A stretch of DNA of 54,519 nucleotides, taken from positions 1 to 54,519 of the forward strand of contig NZ_CAJULS010000003.1 of NCBI RefSeq assembly GCF_910587525.1, read 5' to 3'. Below, in pieces: positions 22,436 to 30,107 of the stretch. The notes beneath the pieces were generated by a model, which saw only the letters and a list, made by a program, of their open reading frames with translations, searched no databases and had not been told where the DNA came from. The translations under genes and the position numbers were made by a program. The DNA comes from an uncultured Oscillibacter sp. (lineage in GTDB: Bacteria > Bacillota > Clostridia > Oscillospirales > Oscillospiraceae). Within the stretch, counting starts at the first letter, position 1. The number at the start of each line of letters is the position of its first letter.

Positions 22436-24727
22436 TTATGCGTCTTCCAGCGTCACCAGCAGCAGTCCTGTCTCCCGGTCCAGCCAGGACCAACGCATCC
22501 GCTTCTCCCGGGGTTCATCTGTGCCCAGGCTTCCGGTGTACTCGTAGACCTCCTCGGTTTCCAGCCGCTCCAGAGCAGTTTTCAGGCGGGCCGCCTGACG
22601 GAAGGCGGACCGCTTCCGGGAGGGGGCCTGACTGCCCAGGTACTGGGCGGACACGGTGCGGTAGGAGAGAGTTCCAGGCACCGCGTGTTCGCCGTACACC
22701 CGGCAGGTCCCCGTGGTGGCATCCACGGTGAGGACAAAGTCATAGTCACGCCGGGCCAGAGCATCCAGCAGGATGTCCCGCTGGCGCTGGGCGTCGGTAT
22801 TGGTGATGGTGCAAAAGGCAGTGAACGCCAGCGTCTCCGGGTCCACCGCCATCTCCACGGCTGTGCGGGCCCACACGGTCCCGCTGCCGCCGCCCAGGGA
22901 GAAGCGGTGCTCCAGCTCCACATGGAACACGCCGCTCCGGAAGGCGTCCAACAGAGGCTGGCGGCGGAATTTTTCATCGAATGCCCGCCGCTGGGACTCG
23001 TCGGGCACATTGTCCCGCAGATGGCGGAGGCAGGCGTCCGCCGTGTTGCCGAACAGTACGCCGGAGAGATAGCGGCTGCTGGTCTTGGCGTCGGTGATGC
23101 GGTCGGCGGAGAGATCCAGGCGGATAAAGGCCAGTGTGCCGGGGGAGAGCTTCCTCTGCCTGGCCGCCAGAGCCTGGAAGCGCAGGGCGCAGGTCTTTCT
23201 CTGAGTCACGTCCTCTGCCTTGCCCAGGAGACGGCAGACATTTCCCGCGCTGTCCATCAGACTTGCCCAGGAGATGCGGCACCACCGCCAGCCCTGGCCG
23301 TCGTAGTCCGCCCGGTACTCCAGCGTCTCCGTGCCCGGGCGGGCCAGAAGGCGCCGGATCATGGCGGCCCGGCGTTCCCGGTCCTCCGGGTGGATGGCTT
23401 GGTCCTGATCCATATTGGACAGGTAGTTCTCCGTCACATGCTGAACGTAACGGCTGGAGCCGTCGTGCCGCTTGCTGCGGGCTGTGTCCTCCAAGGGATC
23501 GTAGTCAAAGCTCATCATCCGGGATTGGTCCAGAATCAGCTCACACAGCTGGGCCCGGAACCGCACCTCTTCTGAGGCCTCCCGTTCCTGGGTGATGTCA
23601 AAGCAGCCGGTGTAGATCAGCTCCGCGCCGTCCTCCAGGGTGTGCCAGACCGCGTCCAGGACCGCCCAGAGGATTCTGCCGCCCTTAGCCCGCAGGCGGC
23701 AGACGTGGCGCAGCGGCATCCCCTTCTCTCTGGCCGCCGCAGCGGCGGCGGTCAGCGACTCCCGGTCCCGAGGTAAGACCCGCCACAGGGGATTGTCCGC
23801 AAGGCGGCGCTTCAGCTCTGCCGTGGGATATCCCAGCAGCGGGGAGAGTCCCCCGCCCAGCCGGAGGGGATGGAGCGGTCCCCCAGGGGTCTCCCGCCGG
23901 AAAAGGCACAGCGCGGCGGGCATCCCGTCAAAGAGGAAGTCCAATTCCCTCTGCGCATCTGCCAGTTGATGTTGTGTATCCTCCAGCCGGGTCTGGGTTT
24001 GACGGGCCTGCTGGGCATCCAGCAAAACGGCGTAAAAGCTCACAACACCCTCCCTCCGGGAGAGCACCTCCGCCCGCAGCTCTACCCACAGCGGTTCTTG
24101 GCCGCACCGCGCGAGGCGGAAGCGGTGGGCGGTCTGGCGGTCCTCCCGGGCGGCGTCCAGCAGAGCCTGGAGAAGCTCCGAACGGTCCTCAGGTTCCACC
24201 AGCATATCAAAATCGGCGCAGCGGTCCAGCAGTTCCCGGCGGCTCCAGCCAGTAAGAGTGCACAGCCCCTGAGTAAAAGACAGACAGCGGCTCCCCGTCC
24301 GGCTCAGCTCCAGAGACAGCACCGTTCCCGGCAGGTTTTCCGCCAGAAAGCGGGTGTGCGACTTGGCGGCCTCCTCCTGCACAGACTCCAGAATACATGC
24401 GGCTATACCATATTGCGGCTGATAGCAGGTGACGCTGAGTTTCCGGTTCAGAGATGTGGTGTAGAGAAAGGAGGCCGCGGACCCGGAGAAGGCCACATCC
24501 CGCAGAGGTTCCAGTGTCTTCAGCGCCTCGGCGGGAAAAACATGGGTAAACCGCTGTCGATGCAGGTTCTCTGCTGCCAGGCCTAACAGGGCTGCCGCCG
24601 GACCGTTGATGAATTGGCAGACTATGTCCACCATCTTACCCTCTCCGTCGGTGACGACCTCCGCCAGCAGGAATGGAATGCGGCTGTCCCGAAAGGATTT
24701 TGAGAATTTGTCCAGACGCTTTGCCAC
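22436..24727 (-). CDS. Multi-PAS domain protein without output domain
   Basis: A 763-residue cytoplasmic protein that appears to consist of four or five PAS-like domains (roughly residues 10-115, 130-240, 260-390, 400-515, 640-760). PAC-like endings are visible, e.g. GCFDITQEREA and LGKAEDVTQRK, and a short coiled coil lies near 235-255. I find no kinase, GGDEF, EAL, HTH or methyl-accepting domain, and it stops straight after the last PAS-like segment. It starts with GTG behind AAGGAGG. It could be a sensor acting through protein contacts, or a cyclase/kinase that lost its output. Confidence 0.75.
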   Translation of the reverse strand: MAKRLDKFSKSFRDSRIPFLLAEVVTDGEGKMVDIVCQFINGPAAALLGLAAENLHRQRFTHVFPAEALKTLEPLRDVAFSGSAASFLYTTSLNRKLSVTCYQPQYGIAACILESVQEEAAKSHTRFLAENLPGTVLSLELSRTGSRCLSFTQGLCTLTGWSRRELLDRCADFDMLVEPEDRSELLQALLDAAREDRQTAHRFRLARCGQEPLWVELRAEVLSRREGVVSFYAVLLDAQQARQTQTRLEDTQHQLADAQRELDFLFDGMPAALCLFRRETPGGPLHPLRLGGGLSPLLGYPTAELKRRLADNPLWRVLPRDRESLTAAAAAAREKGMPLRHVCRLRAKGGRILWAVLDAVWHTLEDGAELIYTGCFDITQEREASEEVRFRAQLCELILDQSRMMSFDYDPLEDTARSKRHDGSSRYVQHVTENYLSNMDQDQAIHPEDRERRAAMIRRLLARPGTETLEYRADYDGQGWRWCRISWASLMDSAGNVCRLLGKAEDVTQRKTCALRFQALAARQRKLSPGTLAFIRLDLSADRITDAKTSSRYLSGVLFGNTADACLRHLRDNVPDESQRRAFDEKFRRQPLLDAFRSGVFHVELEHRFSLGGGSGTVWARTAVEMAVDPETLAFTAFCTITNTDAQRQRDILLDALARRDYDFVLTVDATTGTCRVYGEHAVPGTLSYRTVSAQYLGSQAPSRKRSAFRQAARLKTALERLETEEVYEYTGSLGTDEPREKRMRWSWLDRETGLLLVTLEDA

Positions 24728-24759
24728 AGCAGCGCCTCCTTGTCGAATGTTGTAGGTTC

Positions 24760-24788
24760 ATTATACCGGAAACGGGCGGTTTCCACAA
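24760..24788 (-). promoter_or_regulatory. Promoter of the PAS protein gene
   Basis: On the minus strand, a perfect TATAAT (24765-24760) with a weak -35 TTGTGG (24788-24783) at 17-bp spacing, about 33 bp before the GTG start. The rest of the 263-bp gap holds the terminator listed next and nothing else that I can name. Confidence 0.55.
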
Positions 24789-24940
24789 GGGGCGATCCCG
24801 CGGGGGGAAGTGCCCAGCCGGGTATTTTTATTATCCGCGGTTTTGGTTTTTCGGCTTTACAGGGACAGAGCCCGGTCCCTTCATAAAATCTGCGAAGGGA
24901 ATGATCTCTTCCACTGGCAGGCCCAAGCGGCCAAAGGGAA

Positions 24941-24966
24941 AAGACGGCGGCCAAAGCCGCCGTCTT
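24941..24966 (-). terminator. Terminator of the glycosylation operon
   Basis: A perfect 11-bp stem AAGACGGCGGC / GCCGCCGTCTT with a 4-nt loop, flanked by A and T runs, 25 bp after the last gene of the 28-kb minus-strand block. Confidence 0.85.
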
Positions 24967-24990
24967 TTTGATTGGTTTTTCAAACAGGGA

Positions 24991-26001
24991 CTAATGCGCT
25001 GTGTAGTTTTCAAGCGTGACATCGTAGGTGTGTAGCGGGAGTCCGCTTCCGGTCTGCGGACCGGTCAGGAGAGGAAAATCCTTTTTCGCCTTTTCCGGCA
25101 GATAAATGCCGCATATGTTGCGGTCTGTGACATAGACGTTTTCAAATTGATCCCCCAATGCGTCTCGAATCGCATAGAGAACCTGCGTATTATAGCACCC
25201 AAATGAATTTTTAGCGTCGTGCCAGATAACGATTGCATCCTCCTTTTTTATGGAGAAAATGTTCTTCGTATCGCTGTAAACGCCCTCATAGCTGTGATCT
25301 CCGTCTATGAAAAACAGGTCGATCTCCCTGGAGAGCTGGGAAAAATCAAAGGCTTTTGAGTCTGCGTAATAATGCGTTATTTTCGGGCTTTTGGTCAGCC
25401 GCTCTGAGTAATCCGGAATACCGTTCCACTTGCAGAAATTCCTCATAGAAAACTCCGAATCCAGCGGGGCTGTGATACTGTATAGTTTTTCGCAGCAGTC
25501 CGTCAATATATTGATGCTTTCGCCGATGTACGTCCCGATCTCTAAATATTCCTTGCAGTGAAACAGTTCCGCAACTTTTTTGATAAACATATAATCCAAG
25601 ACACCGGAGCCGCCATACATAAACGTCAGCTCCCTGCAGGTGGTTTTCTCCGGATGCCGCTGGAAAAACGCTCCCAGGTCAATGGTCCTGGTTGTCTGTA
25701 ATTCGTCCATTGTTTCAGGATAATATAGTTCGATGCCGCACCGGTAGGTATAGACCTTGGTCAGGTGATATTTCCGAATCTCCCGCAAAATCTCGTCTGC
25801 GTAAATGCTTGCCACAACCACCGCCATATCCCTGTGCTCAAGCAGTATTTCCGGACTGCACACCGCTTTGCCGCAGATCGCAGTTCCCCATTTCGCGGGG
25901 TTCTTTCCATCGATAAAACAGTAGACGTCATACGTCTGTGTCAAATAGTCGTACGCAAACCTTGCGGTATTTCCAGCACCGTAAATGATAATCTGTTCCA
26001 T
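24991..26001 (-). CDS. Rossmann-like domain fused to a class I methyltransferase
   Basis: A 336-residue protein. Residues 1-95 are a Rossmann-like domain starting MEQIIIYGAGNTARFAYDYL. From about 130 on there is an SAM-dependent methyltransferase with EIGTYIGESINIL (SAM loop) and FFIDGDHSYEGVYSD, the Methyltransf_24 pattern. The start at 26001 is chosen for its GGGAGGAC site. It is the last gene of the operon. It probably methylates a sugar of the glycan built by the upstream genes (inference). Confidence 0.75.
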   Translation of the reverse strand: MEQIIIYGAGNTARFAYDYLTQTYDVYCFIDGKNPAKWGTAICGKAVCSPEILLEHRDMAVVVASIYADEILREIRKYHLTKVYTYRCGIELYYPETMDELQTTRTIDLGAFFQRHPEKTTCRELTFMYGGSGVLDYMFIKKVAELFHCKEYLEIGTYIGESINILTDCCEKLYSITAPLDSEFSMRNFCKWNGIPDYSERLTKSPKITHYYADSKAFDFSQLSREIDLFFIDGDHSYEGVYSDTKNIFSIKKEDAIVIWHDAKNSFGCYNTQVLYAIRDALGDQFENVYVTDRNICGIYLPEKAKKDFPLLTGPQTGSGLPLHTYDVTLENYTAH

Positions 26002-26035
26002 TTGTGTCCTCCCTTTGAACAATAAACAGAGAAAT

Positions 26036-26077
26036 TGTCCGTCCCTATAGGGACGGACAGCGCGCCGGCGCGCTGTC
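26036..26077. repeat. Two overlapping perfect palindromes
   Basis: A 24-bp perfect palindrome (26036-26059, centre CCCTATAGGG) overlaps by a few bases a 22-bp one (26056-26077, centre GCGCCGGCGC). Both lie in the 89-bp gap between the wecE-like gene and the methyltransferase gene. As RNA they would form two adjacent strong hairpins inside the operon, with no T run. Confidence 0.85.
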
Positions 26078-26090
26078 AAACTATCCTGAT

Positions 26091-27221
26091 TTACAAAAAA
26101 AATTCCTCTACAGTCCTGCTTACTTTTTCGGGCGCATCCTCCCAAAGTCCGAAAAACATTGGAAGCCGCAGGAGCCGTTCGCTCTCCCTGGTCGTATAGT
26201 GGTCGGCTCCGCTGAATATACCCCGCGCCAACCCGGCCGCAGAAGAATGCAGCGGCACGTAATGGAAAGCCGACCCAATTTCCCGTTCCTTCAAAAAGCG
26301 AATCAGCTCTGTTCTCTGCTCAATATCCCTTACTTTGATGTAAAACATATGCGCGTTGTGCCGGCATTCGTCCGGGACGATAGGGAGGTCGATCAAGCCG
26401 CGGTCCCGCAGGGGCAGCAGCGCCTCCCGATACGCGTTCCAGCTTTTCAGTCGGTTCTCGTTGATCTCATCTGCGATCTCCAGCTGTCCGCAGAGATATG
26501 CCGCGTTCAGCTCACTGGGAAGATAAGACGAGCCGATATCCACCCATGTGTATTTATCCACCTGTCCGCGGAGAAAACGGGAGCGGTTTGTCCCCTTTTC
26601 CCGCAGAATCTCCGCGCGTTCTGCCAGCTCCGGACGGTTGACGGCCAACGCTCCGCCCTCGCCCATACTGTAGTTTTTCGTCTCATGGAAGCTGTAGCAT
26701 CCCAAGTCGCCGATTGTACCAAGTGCTTTTCCCTTGTAGCTGCTCATAACACCCTGGGCCGCGTCTTCCACAACCAGCAGATGATTTCGCCGTGCAATCT
26801 CCATAACCGCGTCCATCTCACATGCCACTCCGGCATAGTGAACGGGAACAATTACTTTCGTCTTTGGCGTAATGGCCGCTTCGATCAGCTGCTCGTCTAT
26901 ATTCATTGTGTCCGGCCGGATGTCCACAAAGACGATCTTCGCGCCCCGCAGCGCGAACGCGTTTGCCGTGGAGACAAAGGTGTAAGACGGCATGATGACT
27001 TCGTCTCCGGGCTGAATATCGCAGAGCAGCGCCGCCAGTTCCAGCGCGTGGGTGCAGGAGGTGGTCAGCAGGATCTTCCGGGCCTGAAAACGTTTTTCCA
27101 TCCATGCGCAGCACTTTTTGGTGAACATGCCGTCTCCGCAGATCTTATTCTGCTCCTGGGCCGCCTGACGCATATACGCAAAGGACTTCTCCGCAACGGG
27201 CGGGCGATTGAATGGTATCAT
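26091..27221 (-). CDS. dTDP-4-amino-4,6-dideoxygalactose transaminase (WecE-like)
   Basis: A 376-residue PLP aminotransferase of the DegT/DnrJ/EryC1 class, very close in pattern to enterobacterial WecE/RffA: MIPFNRPPV, ICGDGMFTK, GDEVIMPSYTFVSTANAF, VPVHYAGVACEMDA, HETKNYS with the PLP lysine K182, and EKGTNRS. It converts dTDP-4-keto-6-deoxyglucose to dTDP-Fuc4N using glutamate. The start at 27221 overlaps the rmlB stop by 4 bp (ATGA). Its substrate is made by the two genes just upstream. Confidence 0.92.
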   Translation of the reverse strand: MIPFNRPPVAEKSFAYMRQAAQEQNKICGDGMFTKKCCAWMEKRFQARKILLTTSCTHALELAALLCDIQPGDEVIMPSYTFVSTANAFALRGAKIVFVDIRPDTMNIDEQLIEAAITPKTKVIVPVHYAGVACEMDAVMEIARRNHLLVVEDAAQGVMSSYKGKALGTIGDLGCYSFHETKNYSMGEGGALAVNRPELAERAEILREKGTNRSRFLRGQVDKYTWVDIGSSYLPSELNAAYLCGQLEIADEINENRLKSWNAYREALLPLRDRGLIDLPIVPDECRHNAHMFYIKVRDIEQRTELIRFLKEREIGSAFHYVPLHSSAAGLARGIFSGADHYTTRESERLLRLPMFFGLWEDAPEKVSRTVEEFFL

Positions 27222-28285
27222 TTCGTTTCTTCCTCGATATACATGGTTTTGCAGTAGGCCTGAAACTCCTGGCCCGCCGTGGCCCTCAGCCATTTTTCGT
27301 TTTGGAGATACCACTGCACCGTGCGCTCCAGGCCCGCCGAAAAGGAATAGGACGGCGTCCACCCGGTATGGGCGTGAAGCTTTGTGTAATCCATTGCATA
27401 GCGGCGGTCATGGCCGGGCCGGTCTGCCACGAAGTGAATGAGGCTCTCGGGCCGGTCCAACAGGCGCAGAATCGTCCGGATCACCGTCAAGTTGCTCTCC
27501 TCCGTATCTCCGCCAATGTTATAGACCTCCCCGCATGTTCCGCTCTGTATGACACTGCACAGCGCGGAACAGTGATCCTCCACATACAGCCAGTTTCGCA
27601 CCTGCTGGCCGTCTCCGTAAACAGGTATTTTTTGATTTTGGAGGCTGTTGTAAATGATCAGCGGAATCAGTTTTTCCGGAAATTGATAGGGACCAAAATT
27701 GTTGGAGCAGCGTGTGATGACAGCGGGAAAGCCGAATGTTTCATAATAGGCGCGCACAAACAAGTCGGCGCTTGCCTTGGAGGCCGCGTAGGGGCTGTTC
27801 GGCGAGATTGGCGAATCTTCGCGGAATTTTCCCTCCGCGCCCAAAGAGCCATACACCTCATCGGTAGACACCTGGATGAACCGGACGCCGGGCTTATAAG
27901 CCCGGCAGAGCTTGTCCTCAGGGGACAAGCTCCAATAGGTCCGTGCACATTCCAGCAGATTCTGCGTTCCCAGTACATTTGCCGATACAAAGATATCTGG
28001 CGAGAGGATGCTCCGGTCCACATGGGTCTCGGCAGCAAAATTGACGATCAGGTCGATCTCAAACTTGCGGAGCACATCGCGCACCTGCGCTGTGTCGGCA
28101 ATATTGCCTTTTATAAAGGTATATCGCTCATCCTGCTCAATATCCCTTAAATTTTCCGGGTTTCCCGCATACGTGAGCGCATCAAAATTGATAATTTTGA
28201 AGTCGCTGTTTTTCAGCATATAGTGAATAAAGTTGGAGCCGATAAATCCCGCTCCTCCAGTTACCATGATGTGTTTCATGCTCAT
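27218..28285 (-). CDS. rmlB: dTDP-glucose 4,6-dehydratase
   Basis: A 355-residue extended SDR enzyme. NAD loop GGAGFIGSNF at the N-terminus, DEVYGSLG, and the catalytic Y-x-x-x-K as YAASK in NSPYAASKASADLF, all typical of RmlB/RffG. It makes dTDP-4-keto-6-deoxyglucose. It overlaps rmlA by 4 bp upstream and the wecE-like gene by 4 bp downstream, so translation is coupled. Confidence 0.95.
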   Translation of the reverse strand: MSMKHIMVTGGAGFIGSNFIHYMLKNSDFKIINFDALTYAGNPENLRDIEQDERYTFIKGNIADTAQVRDVLRKFEIDLIVNFAAETHVDRSILSPDIFVSANVLGTQNLLECARTYWSLSPEDKLCRAYKPGVRFIQVSTDEVYGSLGAEGKFREDSPISPNSPYAASKASADLFVRAYYETFGFPAVITRCSNNFGPYQFPEKLIPLIIYNSLQNQKIPVYGDGQQVRNWLYVEDHCSALCSVIQSGTCGEVYNIGGDTEESNLTVIRTILRLLDRPESLIHFVADRPGHDRRYAMDYTKLHAHTGWTPSYSFSAGLERTVQWYLQNEKWLRATAGQEFQAYCKTMYIEEETK

Positions 28286-29148
28286 CCGCCTATCAATGAT
28301 AAAATATACTTTCCGTAATCAGTGGATTTTGCCGCCTCGCCCAGCCGGCAGAGCTGCTCGGTGCTGATAAAGCCGCGCCTCCAGGCGATTTCCTCAATAC
28401 AGGAGATATAAAACCCCTGCCGTGACTGAACCGCCTCCACATACTCCGATGCTTTCAGCATTCCCTCCGGCGTGCCTGTATCCAGCCATGCGATTCCGCG
28501 CCCAAAGAGCGTCGCCTTCAGCCGTCCCTGCCGCAGGTATTCCTGATTGACCGCCGTAATCTCCAGCTCGCCCCTGGGAGACGGCCGGACGTGTTTTGCG
28601 ATCTCGGCGGCGGCGCCATCGTAAAAGTAGAGCCCTGGCACGGCGCAGTTCGACTTTGGATTTTCCGGCTTTTCCTCCAGGGACAAAACGCGGTTTTCGC
28701 TGTCAAACTCCACCACGCCGTACGCCTGGGGATTTTTGACTGGGTAGCCAAATATGACCGCGCCGTCCAGACCGTCTCTGGCACTTTGCAGCACAGACGT
28801 CAGGCTGTGGCCATAGAAGATGTTGTCCCCCAGAATGAGGCAGGTCTGCCCGCCGCCGATAAACGGCTCGCCGATCAGCAGGCTCTGGGCCAGCCCCTGG
28901 GGTTTCTCCTGCGGGGCGTACTGAATGTTGACGCCCAGCCGGGAGCCGTCCCCCAGCAGCTGCTGGTAGAGGGGGAGGGCCTGCGGCGTCGAAATCAGCA
29001 GGATATCCCGCAGGCCCATCAGCAGCGGGATGGACAGGGGATAGTAGATCATCGGCTTGTCGTAGATCGGCAGGAGCTGCTTGGATATGACGGTGGTCAT
29101 GGGGTAAAGCCGGGTCCCCAGACCGCCGGCCAGTATAATTGCTTTCAT
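28282..29148 (-). CDS. rmlA: Glucose-1-phosphate thymidylyltransferase
   Basis: A 288-residue nucleotidyltransferase with the RmlA signature: MKAIILAGGLGTRLYPMT, SKQLLPIYDKPMIYYP, LGDNIFYG, and EEKPENPKSN. It makes dTDP-glucose from glucose 1-phosphate. It is preceded by AGGAGGGAG. RmlC and RmlD are absent, so the pathway here leads to the amino sugar and not to rhamnose. Confidence 0.95.
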   Translation of the reverse strand: MKAIILAGGLGTRLYPMTTVISKQLLPIYDKPMIYYPLSIPLLMGLRDILLISTPQALPLYQQLLGDGSRLGVNIQYAPQEKPQGLAQSLLIGEPFIGGGQTCLILGDNIFYGHSLTSVLQSARDGLDGAVIFGYPVKNPQAYGVVEFDSENRVLSLEEKPENPKSNCAVPGLYFYDGAAAEIAKHVRPSPRGELEITAVNQEYLRQGRLKATLFGRGIAWLDTGTPEGMLKASEYVEAVQSRQGFYISCIEEIAWRRGFISTEQLCRLGEAAKSTDYGKYILSLIGG

Positions 29149-29173
29149 AGCTCCCTCCTGTCCCTATGCCCTT

Positions 29174-30088
29174 TTATCGGTTATCCAGGTGCATATTATA
29201 AATTGAGCGAAATGGGGTAAAACCCAAAGAGTGCCATGCTCTTTGCACAATATAATTATCAAATTGTGTGCTTGTAACAAATATTTTTCCTGCGGCCTGT
29301 GCATATTGGCTCATGGCGCATATTACTCTTTTATAAATACCAAGACCCCGCGTGTTTTCATTCACGCAGGCGAGGGTGGCTTCAACTCCCACATCATCTT
29401 CGCTGATCGTACAATATCCCGCGATTTTGTGATTATAGCATGCAACTGTCACTGTAGGGCCATCAGATTTTGATAAGGTATTTTCCACCCACTGGCTGTA
29501 TATTTTAGCCGCATCAGAGTCTGTAACCGGAGAAATGTGGTATTGTCCCTGATATCGTCTGAAAGATTTGAGCGCCATTGACATCAGTGTTTCTTTATTT
29601 TCTGCAATAAATGATTGATCCGGAAATAATATTTCAATGTCCTGATTAATTTCCGGTAAAATCGGATTCCCCAATAATGTTTCTTCAACAATTCCGCCGC
29701 AAAACATCAAATTTGTAAAATCATGGTTAATCGCTCGGATTAAATCGACGATGTGAGCTGGTACACGCATGGTATAATATCCTTTTTGGGCCGCGATATG
29801 TTCTTTCAGGGATACACATAATTTGTGCATAATTTCTTCCTGACTTTGACTGTGGAGAGTGTCAATTTTACTAAAGACAAATTTTACAACATAGCATGAA
29901 AAGTGGTACAGCGATGTCAATGGCTGATTCAGGGTAATGGTATATCCATATACTTCACCATTTCGAAAAATCGTCTTTGTATAGGTGTCATGTTCCTGCA
30001 AAATTTTTTCCCGCAGAGACTCATATGAGTTTTCCGCGTAACATTTTGCCAAAAGCGTATTTTGATCAAAATATGCGGCCTCGCTCAT
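29174..30088 (-). CDS. GNAT-type acetyltransferase, WecD-like
   Basis: A 304-residue protein. The C-terminal third (about 200-300) is a GNAT fold with VEATLACVNENTRGLGIYKR as the acetyl-CoA loop and a GFTPFRSIYNMHL end that recalls WecD (dTDP-Fuc4N acetyltransferase). The N-terminal part is poorly recognisable. The start at 30088 follows a G-rich site, inside the end of an upstream TTG frame. It is visibly AT-richer than rmlA next door. Its place beside rmlA-rmlB-wecE supports N-acylation of dTDP-Fuc4N. Confidence 0.7.
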   Translation of the reverse strand: MSEAAYFDQNTLLAKCYAENSYESLREKILQEHDTYTKTIFRNGEVYGYTITLNQPLTSLYHFSCYVVKFVFSKIDTLHSQSQEEIMHKLCVSLKEHIAAQKGYYTMRVPAHIVDLIRAINHDFTNLMFCGGIVEETLLGNPILPEINQDIEILFPDQSFIAENKETLMSMALKSFRRYQGQYHISPVTDSDAAKIYSQWVENTLSKSDGPTVTVACYNHKIAGYCTISEDDVGVEATLACVNENTRGLGIYKRVICAMSQYAQAAGKIFVTSTQFDNYIVQRAWHSLGFTPFRSIYNMHLDNR

Positions 30089-30107
30089 TCTGTGTACCCC
30101 CTGAATA

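Noticed and set aside
20856..22547. Plus-strand frame of 563 codons opposite the Asp-box lipoprotein
   Set aside because: The minus-strand gene has a signal peptide, lipobox and Asp-boxes; the plus frame has none of these and runs across the intergenic promoter.
27218..29148. dTDP-rhamnose synthesis
   Set aside because: RmlC and RmlD are missing; the next gene is a WecE-type aminotransferase.
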